Source: Flammeovirgaceae bacterium
Lineage (GTDB): Bacteria > Bacteroidota > Bacteroidia > Cytophagales > Cyclobacteriaceae
DNA length: 43,243 bases
Assembly (NCBI GenBank): GCA_023251155.1
Contig: JAHEZH010000024.1
Span: 1-43,243, forward strand
Direction of reading: 5' to 3'
A model generated the notes under the pieces. The model was not told the origin of the DNA. It did no database searches and was given only the letters and a program-made list of their open reading frames with translations. Shown one piece after another: positions 9,291 to 18,893 of the stretch. The position numbers were made by a program, and so were the translations under genes. Position 1 is the stretch's first letter, and each line of letters starts with the position of its first letter.

Positions 9291-10376
9291 GTGACTCGTT
9301 CGCAGAACATACATTATCCAGCGCTGACAGGGCTTCGTGCCCTGTCAGCGTATATGGTCTTTCTTTTCCACGCCAACCCTTTTGATAAAGAAGGATGGCA
9401 AAGCCCCCTCTTCCGGTTTACCAATGAACTTCACGTAGGTGTATCACTCTTTTTTGTATTGAGTGGTTTTCTGATTTATACCCGGTATAGCGAAGAATTT
9501 CAATTTACGGGTAGCTGGGTTAAGCACTATTTACAGAACCGCTTTGCCAAGATCTACCCGCTTTATTTTGTTGTCCTCATTACACTTATTACGCTCACTT
9601 TATTTCAATCGCACGTATCGCTCACCCGCGAAATGATTTTGACGTATGCCATTAATTTCTCTCTGCTCCAGGGCTTTTTCGATGATTTGAAATTTACCGG
9701 TATTATGCAAGCGTGGTCACTCACGGTAGAAGAATGCTTTTATATCTCCATCCCTTTGATCCTACTCTGGCAAAAGCGATTTTCTATTTTCCTGTTACCT
9801 CTCTTATTGATCTCGTTGGGAATAGTATTGGTTATTGCGCTTAGCCCGGTTCACTTCTTTGGACTCTTTTCCGATATACCGTTCATGATGGAATACACTT
9901 TTTTCGGAAGGTGTTTTGAGTTCTTTGCAGGAATTATTCTGGCGATCTATTTAAAAAAACAACCTGTTCGTATTGCTGGCAAATATGGATATACCCTTTT
10001 GGGATTCACTGCATTAATCATTCTTATTTGTGTAATCGCTTGCTTCTCTGACGAAAATCATTCGGGCATAGATCATCCCGCAGGCAGGATGATTAATAAC
10101 TTCTTTATCCCGATAGCGGCTGTTGTGCTGCTTTTTGGATTGATTACTGAGCAAAGCTACTTACAAAAAATACTGTCCACGCCGGTAGCCGATATACTCG
10201 GAAAAAGTTCCTACGCTTTTTACCTGATTCATGCCGGCTACTTCTATGAAATCATCTATTACCAGGTCAGTCACCATACCGCTGTCATTTTTATAGTCAT
10301 GAACCTGATGGCCGTAGTGCTTTACTACGCCATAGAAAAACCAATGAATAACCGGTGGAGAGCTAAAGAAAGCTGA
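9291..10376 (+). CDS. Acyltransferase 3 family membrane protein
   Basis: A 361-residue integral membrane O-acyltransferase of the Acyltransferase 3 family (OafA/NodX-like), which moves acetyl or other acyl groups onto sugars of surface glycans or antibiotics. It starts at GTG 9291. The N-terminus carries the family motif PALTGLRALSAYMVFLFHA, including the conserved histidine; further on are the FFVLSGFLIYTRY and QAWSLTVEECFY blocks typical of the family, and about ten hydrophobic helices. No glycan cluster is adjacent, so the acceptor is unknown. A perfect 12-bp inverted repeat lies within codons 11-20 (separate entry). It is convergent with the PorU2-like gene, with only five bases between the two stops. 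Confidence 0.9.
   Translation: MTRSQNIHYPALTGLRALSAYMVFLFHANPFDKEGWQSPLFRFTNELHVGVSLFFVLSGFLIYTRYSEEFQFTGSWVKHYLQNRFAKIYPLYFVVLITLITLTLFQSHVSLTREMILTYAINFSLLQGFFDDLKFTGIMQAWSLTVEECFYISIPLILLWQKRFSIFLLPLLLISLGIVLVIALSPVHFFGLFSDIPFMMEYTFFGRCFEFFAGIILAIYLKKQPVRIAGKYGYTLLGFTALIILICVIACFSDENHSGIDHPAGRMINNFFIPIAAVVLLFGLITEQSYLQKILSTPVADILGKSSYAFYLIHAGYFYEIIYYQVSHHTAVIFIVMNLMAVVLYYAIEKPMNNRWRAKES
9322..9350 (+). repeat. Perfect 12-bp inverted repeat inside the acyltransferase start region
   Basis: CGCTGACAGGGC (9322-9333) and GCCCTGTCAGCG (9339-9350) are exact reverse complements separated by five bases (TTCGT). It begins 31 bases after the GTG start, within codons for the conserved ALTGLRALSA motif. 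In the mRNA it would form a very stable hairpin just downstream of the initiating ribosome. No T-run follows directly, so it is not a standard terminator. Confidence 0.9.
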
Positions 10377-10381
10377 TCCTA

Positions 10382-13300
10382 TTATTTTACTACGACCAGT
10401 TTGCCATAGGTGCTTTCAATTGCACCATTCGCACCTACTGACATGCGATAAATATAAACGCCTGGTGATAACCGGTTACCTTGCTGATCATGTGCATTCC
10501 ATCTGAGCTCATGTGTGCCTACATAGAAACGAGTCAGTTGCTCTTCTGTAAACTCATTGACCAATCTTCCTTCGGCTGACCATATCTGAAGCGTAAACTT
10601 ATCTAACTCCGATTGGCCAGCCAGCTGAAAGCGGAAGAAGAAATCAGCAGGCGATGGATTAGGATAAACCGCAGTAAATTGAACAGCGGTTTCAAATTTC
10701 ACGCTGAACGTTACTTCATAGGGATCAGTACCTGCCTTATTTCCACTTGCATCCTGCGCCTGAATTCTTAATGTATACGTTCCTTCCGGAAGACTCACTG
10801 GTTTGAAAACAACTGTAAAATCGTTTCCATCGGAAGCCGGAGTCCATTTTACTGTATTTCCTGATAATGCAATGCGCGAAAAATTACAATTGCTACTTGC
10901 ACATGGATACTTCAAAAACACATCAACACCGGTGGTGTCTGTTTTGTAGAAAAGTGAATTCTCATCTTTCAAAACCAGTTGTATTGTGGGGTTCGAAGAC
11001 ACGACATCACCATTGGTGAGGTAGCGGCCATCCACCGTGACATCCAACACAGGATTAATCTGGTCAGGCAATACGTTGAGGTAATCCACCAGATCAATCG
11101 TATTGTTTTCATAATACAACTCCGATTGAATTCTTCTGTTGACAAACACTTCCACATCATTTAACCCTGACTTGGGTTTGCTCACAATTTGAAAATGAGA
11201 ACTATCGCCTGGTGCAGGTGGTTTGATGGTAAAGTCTCTTTTTTCCGAAATGAGGCTCTTCTTATTGTATGTCTCTACTTCGACCTTCAATGAATCGGCA
11301 AAGGTTTTCTCCGAGATATTGACAAACGAATAATTACCTGTCCACGTCTGTCCTTCCTGAAGCGTAAGCTGTTGTGACGTTCCTTTATAAACCAATATAC
11401 CTTCCGCCACCGGCTCAAAGAAAACAAACCATTTTTTCAGTTGAGCTGCACTCAGGTCAACATCATCTTTCGTAAAGTACACCAGCTTAAGGTGTGGATA
11501 ATCCGTGGCTGATAGCGATGACAAATTATACGTACTGCTCATGTTTGCCTGAAGTAATACCTCGGTCCCATCACGCTGCACTCCATACAAATCAAATCGC
11601 ACTTCATCGTTGTTCGTCTTCTCGCTTACTCTCGAAATAAATTGTTTCCACGAATGTGCAGGCCCTATCAATGTCGATCGCAACGAGCCCGATGAAACTT
11701 TTCCCGTCAGTGTTTCATTCAGCACCAGTTCTTGTTCCGTCTCCGGAGTGAGTGTGCTCCGGATGATTTTAGCTGTTCCGGCAGGAGCTCCCTTCTTGCC
11801 CAATATTACCACTGGCTCACCCGGTATAATTCCATTAATCTGAGCAACACTGATTCCAAACTCCGCCATTTTATTTTTAACATCCGTGGGCCATACATCT
11901 AAGCCTGCATCACCCAACGTAAAGAGGATTACAGAATCACCACTATTGATATTATTGACATATTGAATAAGATCATCACCCAAACCGGTCAGCGTTTCGG
12001 TAGTTAAAAAACTATTGATAATCTGAGGCTCTCGCCCGCACGCTCTCCTTCCCGCATTCAGGTAAGTGAATGGAATTCCTTCATACGGCACCACTGTATT
12101 CTTATTGAAGGCAACCAGGTTGATCGTATTGTCCCTGCAATCAAATCCCTGTATCGAATGCCAGTAGTCCACGCCATTGATGGTGAAGGCGGCATTGCCG
12201 GCCGGTGCGGCATTATCCTTTCCGTACGTCTTTACAAAGATGTCTGTAGTGGTGGTTTCAAAACTCAACTTACCCGTGGGCGTTTCTTTTATCAACCCTG
12301 AAGTAACATCTTCAGAAAACTGGGGGGCATGCATTTGAGTCCATCCTTCTGATCCGTTGATGATGTAAGAGAACGATGTGGTTTGCCATTCATCATTCTC
12401 TTGTGGCGAAGCTTGCGCAAAACGCGTACGCCAATAGTACACGGTAGAATCCGTAGCGGGAAGTTGTACTTTTTGCGTTAACAGTACTTTACCGGTAACG
12501 GTGAATTGCCGTAACAGGGAAGAATTAAAGGTAGGTAGGGTATCCATCTCTACCAGGTATTGCCTGCTCTCCGAAAGCATATCTGAATTCTGGAATACGA
12601 GGTTGACATCCCGTTTATTCACGATGCTGTAAGCCGATGGAAAAAGATTGACTGTACCCGAGATGGAAAGCACAAACGTTCCCTGATTATCGTCTTCATC
12701 CAGTTCAGCAATAGTATTGTCCGGATCGAGCGTAACAACAAATGTGTTATTGGAGAAGCTCTTGCTCTGCCCTCTGCGGATGTTAAATATTAATGTATCC
12801 TGGTTAAGTGGTTGTGCGTAGGATGCACTGTACGGAATAACGGTATTGTCATTGAGTGTCCGTGCTACATTGATCTTTAGAGGTAAACGCGTAATCAATC
12901 CGGAATTCTTTACAACGATTTTCAATGCAAATGAATCCGCTGAGGCTTCCACCGGATTACCATCAAAGCCTGTTGCAGAGAGGGAATTATCGGTAATCTC
13001 AAAGTCAGGCTTGCCCGCACCGAATAATTTTAACGAGGGGTCTCCCAGCAAAATCATTTGATGCGAAATAGCTACCGTATTGATGCCTGGTGATGAAGAT
13101 AAACCAAGGTATCGTTTGGCCACTTCCTTTTGCACATCGCCTACGCCCGCCCTGATGCCGGAAGAATCAGCGAAAGCCGATTGATAAAAAAGATCAGAAT
13201 ATAATTTCAGGTCGTTGGAATATCCGTACGAGCTGTTGGCAATAAAACTGCGCGCGCCTTTGTTAGCCGTCAATATCCAGTCTTCACCGAAATTATTCAT

Positions 13301-15331
13301 GTTATTAAAAAACTCTCCTGCATTGCATCCATTCACCAAAAAGGAAGGGTACTTACCGGGATTGTTATATCCCATAGCAGGGTTGCTGACATAACCAATA
13401 TCAATGTCGGTAGCATTGGGGGCGGAGTGTCCGAAAAAAGTAATCAGGTTCACCCCTTTGTTTACCTGCTCGGAGATATTAATTAATTCAATAGCCGTTG
13501 CCTCATGCTTGCCCAGTGTTTTAACAGAAGCACCGTAGTATTGATCTTGTGCCACTGAAGCAAATCCATCCATGTATTGTTTAAACAGACTAAGCTCAAA
13601 AGGCTGAATACCTCCACTTAAGTGAAGCACTTGCTTGTGCCATGATTCGTTATAGGAAGAAGCCTCTACCTCCTTTATTTTATTCAGATAAGCGGCTACC
13701 TGCGCAGGTGTGCTGGCTGTAATTCTGCCGGTAGCAATGGCCGGTAAGTGAGCCACCCCGCTCAGCCCCGCAGAGTAAACCATATCCGATGCAGGATATC
13801 CTCCGGTAGGAACCAGGTCTTTCAATTCACTGGCCGCAATGGTTCTTCGGTACATATTGGCAAACACTTCCCTGCCCTTCCCGATGAAAAACAAATATTT
13901 AATGTTGCCACCGGCATGAATAAATTTTACAAACTCATGAATCGCCAATGAAGAGGTTTCTCCATAATTAAACTGGTTGAACAACTGATCAACCGTTACA
14001 ATAAGTGTATCGTAATTCCCTCCTGCGTCAGAAGCCCGGTAAGAGGCATAGGCTTTCACGGCATCGCTATACCCCAGTGCAGGCTTTGTTAATGATGGGT
14101 GGGTAACAATAATAAAGTCATGACTGGAAGGAGTAATGCTTCTGAACGAAACTTTTTTAAGCTCAGGTGTGATAAACTGGCTGGATACCAGCAGCGTTCG
14201 TGCATCGCTGGTATTGGGTATAATGGCGGTAACCGTTGTGCCTGCGGAAGCGGTTCCGATAGTGATTATGTTATCCGGATCGGTAATATCCCAAAGCCGC
14301 GGACTGGCGGGAGCATTGGTGAGCTCAATATATGACTTCGCGGCTCCTGCCGGGAGTGTAAATTGCTTTTGAGTTTGCCCTGTCAGATCAAATCCCTGCG
14401 CAAAGTTTACTTTAATATAGGAGATACTTAATAAATCACGTCCTCCGCCCAATCCCAATGCCTTTACTCTCACAGCCATTTTTCCATCCGCTCCTACATC
14501 CGACCAGTTGAGTGTTTTTGTTATGGTCGGTGTTTCATAGTTGGTAAAGCTTTGTGTTTCAATCAGCCGGAGTGATCCGGTATTCGGGCCTACATAAACT
14601 TCAGCAACGTGATTTAAATCTTCACGCCCCATCAATTGTATTTCAAATTGCGGACCGGCAGCAGTAGTAACGGTATTAATAAGCTGATCAATAATCACAT
14701 CCTGGAAGCCCGTACAACCGGAAGTTCCTGTGCAGATGGTTGAACCTGTCCATCCCTCTCCGTTATTGAAGTAGGAATATTGAATGACATCCGAAAGTGT
14801 TTCACCTCCTGAATACTGACTGGTAAATAAAGAAAGCCGCTGCGATGTCTGTGCTGTTTGTTTGGGAAGACCGGAGACATTCACTTCCGAAAAGGAAGTC
14901 ATTCGCTTGCCCTGAACCGGCAATTGATTCCAGGTTAAAAAATAAGCGGCCGTGTCACTATATATATTGTAATAAGAATGGGGCTGTGCTGATGCGGGAG
15001 TATATAATTTGGAATCCCTGGTGCCATCGTTATGCTGACCATAAAATTCCAGGTACTCCGTGGCATCAAATTTTGAATCAGCGGGTTGCTGATCGTTTTT
15101 AAAATAAATGGCTTGTTGTGTCCCACGGTGAAAGATCTGGATAAAACGAGGATCGATGGAACCCACCGGAACACCTGCATTTTGCAGATCGGTATAAGTG
15201 AGACGGTAAACGCCATCCTGTGCTACAGGAATTTTGTAGTAAGTCTGGCTAAAATCAATCCAGCTGTTTACCGATTGAGCAAAGTCGAATAATGGCAAGA
15301 GGCATATCCCTGCTAATAGTCCCTTCTTCAT
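10382..15331 (-). CDS. porU2: PorU2-like C25 (gingipain-family) cysteine peptidase with T9SS sorting domain
   Basis: A 1649-residue secreted protein. I use the ATG at 15331 because it begins a clean signal peptide (MKKGLLAGICLLPLFDFAQS); the frame extends upstream to 15436 without such a signal. A gingipain-type C25 peptidase domain spans roughly residues 390-780 with catalytic His635 in FFGHSAP and Cys669 in VNGCNAGEF. It is followed by a CARDB/Ig-like region, a long beta-rich region, and a C-terminal type IX secretion sorting domain of about 85 residues (VYPNPSPADF near its start, SPGVYIYRMSVG near its end). PorU is the sortase that removes such C-terminal domains; larger homologues like this one are called PorU2. 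It is monocistronic here, convergent with the acyltransferase and divergent from padR. Its client proteins are unknown. Confidence 0.85.
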   Translation of the reverse strand: MKKGLLAGICLLPLFDFAQSVNSWIDFSQTYYKIPVAQDGVYRLTYTDLQNAGVPVGSIDPRFIQIFHRGTQQAIYFKNDQQPADSKFDATEYLEFYGQHNDGTRDSKLYTPASAQPHSYYNIYSDTAAYFLTWNQLPVQGKRMTSFSEVNVSGLPKQTAQTSQRLSLFTSQYSGGETLSDVIQYSYFNNGEGWTGSTICTGTSGCTGFQDVIIDQLINTVTTAAGPQFEIQLMGREDLNHVAEVYVGPNTGSLRLIETQSFTNYETPTITKTLNWSDVGADGKMAVRVKALGLGGGRDLLSISYIKVNFAQGFDLTGQTQKQFTLPAGAAKSYIELTNAPASPRLWDITDPDNIITIGTASAGTTVTAIIPNTSDARTLLVSSQFITPELKKVSFRSITPSSHDFIIVTHPSLTKPALGYSDAVKAYASYRASDAGGNYDTLIVTVDQLFNQFNYGETSSLAIHEFVKFIHAGGNIKYLFFIGKGREVFANMYRRTIAASELKDLVPTGGYPASDMVYSAGLSGVAHLPAIATGRITASTPAQVAAYLNKIKEVEASSYNESWHKQVLHLSGGIQPFELSLFKQYMDGFASVAQDQYYGASVKTLGKHEATAIELINISEQVNKGVNLITFFGHSAPNATDIDIGYVSNPAMGYNNPGKYPSFLVNGCNAGEFFNNMNNFGEDWILTANKGARSFIANSSYGYSNDLKLYSDLFYQSAFADSSGIRAGVGDVQKEVAKRYLGLSSSPGINTVAISHQMILLGDPSLKLFGAGKPDFEITDNSLSATGFDGNPVEASADSFALKIVVKNSGLITRLPLKINVARTLNDNTVIPYSASYAQPLNQDTLIFNIRRGQSKSFSNNTFVVTLDPDNTIAELDEDDNQGTFVLSISGTVNLFPSAYSIVNKRDVNLVFQNSDMLSESRQYLVEMDTLPTFNSSLLRQFTVTGKVLLTQKVQLPATDSTVYYWRTRFAQASPQENDEWQTTSFSYIINGSEGWTQMHAPQFSEDVTSGLIKETPTGKLSFETTTTDIFVKTYGKDNAAPAGNAAFTINGVDYWHSIQGFDCRDNTINLVAFNKNTVVPYEGIPFTYLNAGRRACGREPQIINSFLTTETLTGLGDDLIQYVNNINSGDSVILFTLGDAGLDVWPTDVKNKMAEFGISVAQINGIIPGEPVVILGKKGAPAGTAKIIRSTLTPETEQELVLNETLTGKVSSGSLRSTLIGPAHSWKQFISRVSEKTNNDEVRFDLYGVQRDGTEVLLQANMSSTYNLSSLSATDYPHLKLVYFTKDDVDLSAAQLKKWFVFFEPVAEGILVYKGTSQQLTLQEGQTWTGNYSFVNISEKTFADSLKVEVETYNKKSLISEKRDFTIKPPAPGDSSHFQIVSKPKSGLNDVEVFVNRRIQSELYYENNTIDLVDYLNVLPDQINPVLDVTVDGRYLTNGDVVSSNPTIQLVLKDENSLFYKTDTTGVDVFLKYPCASSNCNFSRIALSGNTVKWTPASDGNDFTVVFKPVSLPEGTYTLRIQAQDASGNKAGTDPYEVTFSVKFETAVQFTAVYPNPSPADFFFRFQLAGQSELDKFTLQIWSAEGRLVNEFTEEQLTRFYVGTHELRWNAHDQQGNRLSPGVYIYRMSVGANGAIESTYGKLVVVK

Positions 15332-15399
15332 CACGTTCAATAACTTATCAATGCCCAAACCCACCGCTTTATAACCCTCAAAGTTGCACAAAATAAAAA

Positions 15400-15420
15400 T
15401 AAGTGAATTATTTTCACTTA
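15400..15420. promoter_or_regulatory. Palindromic candidate operator between the PorU2-like gene and padR
   Basis: TAAGTGAA (15400-15407) and TTCACTTA (15413-15420) form a perfect 8-bp inverted repeat with a 5-base spacer. It sits in the divergent region, 64 bases before padR. PadR-family regulators commonly repress their own operon by binding palindromes, so this is a candidate site; binding is inferred only. Confidence 0.4.
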
Positions 15421-15484
15421 GTACTTGGCCATGCATAGTACCTTATCCGTATACTAGCTCAGGAATCGACTTAAACGAGGATAT

Positions 15485-15826
15485 ATGAACCTTGAAAACA
15501 CGCAAATTCAAATGAAAAAGGGGATTTTGGAGTATTGTATCCTTCATATCATCTCGCGCGGAGAAGTGTATGCTTCAGATATGCTTGATGAATTGACCTC
15601 TGCCCACATGATCGTAGTAGAAGGTACGCTGTACCCACTACTCACCCGGTTGAAGAATTCAGGCCTGCTGGAATACAAGTGGGTCGAATCGAAATCCGGG
15701 CCTCCACGCAAGTATTACAAGCTAACCGACGAAGGAAGCAAATTTCTCAACGGCCTGACGGAAACCTGGGATGACCTGGTGCACTCCACTGAAATGATTA
15801 CCAAACGAACTACAGCTAACGCCTAA
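15485..15826 (+). CDS. PadR-family transcriptional regulator
   Basis: A 113-residue winged-helix regulator. The PadR signature is complete: MKKGILEYCILHIIS at the start of the wing-helix fold, the recognition region with VVEGTLYPLLTRLKNSGLL (about residues 40-58), and the wing with SGPPRKYYKLTDEG (about 71-84). It is a short form without the C-terminal Vir_act_alpha_C extension. It lies 29 bases upstream of a PspC/GIN membrane protein on the same strand, an arrangement repeatedly found in Bacteroidota, and so probably controls that gene and itself in response to envelope or antibiotic-type stress. The inducer is unknown. Confidence 0.92.
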   Translation: MNLENTQIQMKKGILEYCILHIISRGEVYASDMLDELTSAHMIVVEGTLYPLLTRLKNSGLLEYKWVESKSGPPRKYYKLTDEGSKFLNGLTETWDDLVHSTEMITKRTTANA

Positions 15827-15855
15827 GTACTAACTCCTACCTTCATAGATCAGTC

Positions 15856-18264
15856 ATGAAAAAGAATATCAGCATCAACATCAGCGGCATCATTTTCCAC
15901 ATCGAAGAAGACGGTTACGAAACGCTGCGCAAATACCTGGATTCCATCAACAGCTACTTCGGCTCGTTCGAAGACAGCAGTGAAATCCTTGCCGATATAG
16001 AAAGTCGTATTGCCGAAATATTTCTATCACGCCTCAACGATGGCAAGCAGGTAGTTACTGCCGAAGACGTAAGCGCACTCATTGGCACCATGGGAAATGT
16101 GAACGATTTCAAAGCTGCTGAAGAGCAGGAGTTCACAACAGGTGCGCCTAAGCAGGAATCAAAACAAAAGGAATACAGCCATTCCTCATCAGCTACATCG
16201 CCTCATAAAAAATTATTCCGCGATGAGAAGCGTAAGATTGTTGGCGGTATCTGCGCCGGTCTTGCGTACTATTTCAATATCGATTCGGTTTGGCCACGTT
16301 TGATTTTTGCGCTGCTCACGTTAGGAACCTATGGAGGTTTCCTGATTGTGTATGCCATCTTATGGATCGCTATTCCTGCTTCCGCTGAATTGGAAGAAGA
16401 AGCTGCGGTAAAGAAAATGTACCGCAACCCGGAAAATAAAGTAGTAGGTGGGGTAGCCTCCGGTGTCGCTGCGTATTTTGGAATTGACTCCACCATCATC
16501 CGTGTGGTCTTCGTAGGATTAACATTTGCCGCGTTCCTGGGAGTGTTACTCTATATCATCCTATGGATTGCATTACCCGAGGCAAAGACCATCACCGAGA
16601 AAATGGAAATGCAGGGCGAACCGGTTACACTTTCCAACATTGAATCGTCCATTAAAAAAGGAATAAATGAAAAGGAAGGCCCTGAAGAAAGTACGCTTGC
16701 AAAAATTGTTTTGTTTCCCTTTCGGCTGATCGCGATGATCATTAATGCCATCGCCCGGTTGCTCGGGCCGTTATTTAAAACATTGATTGATGTGCTGCGC
16801 GTATTGATCGGTGTATCCATCAGCTTAACAGGGGTGTGTATGATCTTCGCGTTGATCATCGGCTTCGGCACCATGCTGGGTATTGTTCACACGACCGAAT
16901 GGTCACTGTTTTCGGAATACCCGGTGAACAATTTCAACATGCCTCTGGACGCCATCCGCAATATGTTTCCGCTATGGACAGTGATTGCCGCTTTCTTAAC
17001 CGCATTTATACCGGCATTATTCATCACGATGCTGGGTAATTCCATCATCGCAAAGCGAATTACCTTCAATGCGTATGTAGGCTGGACGTTGTTCGTACTG
17101 TTCTTCATCAGTATTGCCATCATGGGGATTACCATACCGCGCATTGTATTCGCCTTCGCGGAAGATGGAGAACACAAAACAGAGCGCACATTTGTAACTA
17201 ACGGAAAGACCCCCATTCTTAAAGTAAGAGAAACCGGTCTGGATGGATACCACGTGATTGATCTGAACCTGATCGGTACCGATGATAAAGAAATCAAATT
17301 GGTAGAACGCTTCCAGTCGCAGGGAAGCTCACGCAAAATAGCCGCTGAAAATGCACAAATGATCGAGTACAACGTAGAGCAGGCAGACAGTACCATTACT
17401 TTTGATTCGAACATCACGTTTAAGAAAGACGCCAAATTCCGCGCACAGCGTTTGAAAATGGATTTGTACATTCCGTACAATCAGCCTTTTGTTATCGAAG
17501 AAGAGCTGTGGAGATTGATTCATTACAAGGGCAACTACTATGACTTTGATCGTGATGACAAAGAAACATGGAAGATCACTACCGAGGGATTACAATGTAT
17601 CAGCTGTTCTAACAATCTGGTACTTGGCCGATCGGAAGAATCATCTCTACCGGTGAATGATGAATTGGGATTGAGCGATTTTAATTCAGTTGACCTGACG
17701 GGCATACTGGATGTACACCTCGAACGAGGAGACAACTATGCCGTGCGGATGGATGGCGCTGAAAGCATAAAGAAACATTATCGTTTCTCGGTGGACGGAG
17801 AAACACTGGTTGTAAAGTATGAAAATGACGGCCACTCGTTCTGGAAGAGAAACTTCTCCGACAATTCGAAACTAAAGATCACCATCACCATGCCTTCTTT
17901 GCGAAAACTGGAAGCCAAAGGTGCCGGTGAAATCAAATTCCGCGGGTTTGATGAAGATGAAGTGGATATTGAGTTACTGGGAGCCGTGCAGGCAGAAGGC
18001 CAGCTTCATGCCCGCGTTATCAATATTGATATGACGGGTGCCACCCAACTTGAACTGCAGGGAAATGGTGATGAAATGGAAGCCGACATTACCGGCGCAT
18101 GCCAGTTGAAAGCATATCATTACGAAGTGAAAAATGCTACGATAGAAGCACGCGGAGCTTCATCAGCAGAAGTATTGGTAACCGAAACATTGGATGAGAA
18201 AAAAGGAATCGCTTCCTCCATTTCGCATCGTGGAAACCCATCCAACGTGCACATCGAAGATTAA
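15856..18264 (+). CDS. PspC-domain membrane protein with C-terminal GIN (DUF2807) domain
   Basis: An 802-residue envelope protein. Order of parts: a cytoplasmic N-terminal segment of about 115 residues; two tandem PspC domains (about 118-178 and 186-244), each with the GGxxxGxAxYFxID pattern and an amphipathic plus membrane helix; four further hydrophobic helices between about 285 and 435; then an extracytoplasmic part ending in a head-GIN/DUF2807 beta-helix (about 625-790), recognisable by its repeating strands such as FNSVDLTGILDVHLERGDNY and KLEAKGAGEIKFRG. PspC proteins sense membrane stress; GIN domains are found on many Bacteroidota surface proteins. It follows a PadR regulator and ends at a terminator, giving a two-gene unit. 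The function of the combined protein is not known. Confidence 0.88.
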   Translation: MKKNISINISGIIFHIEEDGYETLRKYLDSINSYFGSFEDSSEILADIESRIAEIFLSRLNDGKQVVTAEDVSALIGTMGNVNDFKAAEEQEFTTGAPKQESKQKEYSHSSSATSPHKKLFRDEKRKIVGGICAGLAYYFNIDSVWPRLIFALLTLGTYGGFLIVYAILWIAIPASAELEEEAAVKKMYRNPENKVVGGVASGVAAYFGIDSTIIRVVFVGLTFAAFLGVLLYIILWIALPEAKTITEKMEMQGEPVTLSNIESSIKKGINEKEGPEESTLAKIVLFPFRLIAMIINAIARLLGPLFKTLIDVLRVLIGVSISLTGVCMIFALIIGFGTMLGIVHTTEWSLFSEYPVNNFNMPLDAIRNMFPLWTVIAAFLTAFIPALFITMLGNSIIAKRITFNAYVGWTLFVLFFISIAIMGITIPRIVFAFAEDGEHKTERTFVTNGKTPILKVRETGLDGYHVIDLNLIGTDDKEIKLVERFQSQGSSRKIAAENAQMIEYNVEQADSTITFDSNITFKKDAKFRAQRLKMDLYIPYNQPFVIEEELWRLIHYKGNYYDFDRDDKETWKITTEGLQCISCSNNLVLGRSEESSLPVNDELGLSDFNSVDLTGILDVHLERGDNYAVRMDGAESIKKHYRFSVDGETLVVKYENDGHSFWKRNFSDNSKLKITITMPSLRKLEAKGAGEIKFRGFDEDEVDIELLGAVQAEGQLHARVINIDMTGATQLELQGNGDEMEADITGACQLKAYHYEVKNATIEARGASSAEVLVTETLDEKKGIASSISHRGNPSNVHIED

Positions 18265-18285
18265 GAAAAAACATTCTTACTGAAG

Positions 18286-18323
18286 AAATAGCCTGTGCCT
18301 TGCGCACGGGCTATTTTTGTTTT
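18286..18323 (+). terminator. Intrinsic terminator after the PspC/GIN gene
   Basis: A 13-bp stem with one G-U pair (AAATAGCCTGTGC, 18286-18298, with GCACGGGCTATTT, 18304-18316) and a five-base loop, followed by a T-rich run (TTGTTTTA). It starts 22 bases after the stop codon. Confidence 0.9.
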
Positions 18324-18387
18324 ACTGCTTTCGGACGATACATCTCTGTTTTTCGCGTTAATATTGCATCATACCAACTCATGAAAT

Positions 18388-18816
18388 ATGAAAACGGCAT
18401 TGATCTTACTGATGGCGATCAGCTCATTTTCAGGTTTTACTCAGAAGCAAGGCATCTGCGGACGCATATTATGGCTTGCGGGTAACCAAATGCCCGGGCC
18501 AAATGCGAAGCCAACACCTGCATTGGGCATTCAACGCGAAATTCATGTGTACGAGCTCACCTCCATTAAAGACACGGAGCAGGAAGAGGTCTTCTTCAAA
18601 AATATTCGAACCAAACTGGTCCTAAAGACACTATCCCAACCAGATGGTTCATTCAAAATCAAACTGCCAGCAGGGAAATATACAGTGTTTGTAAAAGAGC
18701 CGAGAGGATTATTTGCCAACCAGTTCGACCAGGAAAGCATGATCAACCCCGTTCTGGTGCAGGAAAAACGATTTTCGGTCATCGATATCACGGTAAACTA
18801 CCAGGCGGCCTATTAA
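18388..18816 (+). CDS. Exported protein with a carboxypeptidase-regulatory-like segment, function unknown
   Basis: A 142-residue protein with a signal peptide (MKTALILLMAISSFSGFTQ). The mature part reads like a small beta-sandwich: it opens with a KQGICGRILWLAGNQMPGP segment, and the SQPDGSFKIKLPAGKYTVFVKE stretch (about residues 85-106) has the pattern of a carboxypeptidase regulatory-like (CarboxypepD_reg) fold, often seen in Bacteroidota exported proteins. I cannot assign a specific role. It stands between the terminator of the PspC/GIN gene and the ECF sigma factor gene, with 77 bases to the latter. A link to the sigma factor operon is possible but unsupported. Confidence 0.75.
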   Translation: MKTALILLMAISSFSGFTQKQGICGRILWLAGNQMPGPNAKPTPALGIQREIHVYELTSIKDTEQEEVFFKNIRTKLVLKTLSQPDGSFKIKLPAGKYTVFVKEPRGLFANQFDQESMINPVLVQEKRFSVIDITVNYQAAY

Positions 18817-18893
18817 TCAGGCACACCAAAATTCTTTTGCAGGCAATGCAACCTCCCCCCTGTTACCTGCATCTTGTTATTGAAACGGTCTAA

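Noticed and set aside
16887-17480. Long open frame of 197 codons on the minus strand
   Set aside because: It lies wholly within the PspC/GIN gene, has a composition (many Ser, Met, Ile) typical of antisense of a real gene and no recognisable motif.
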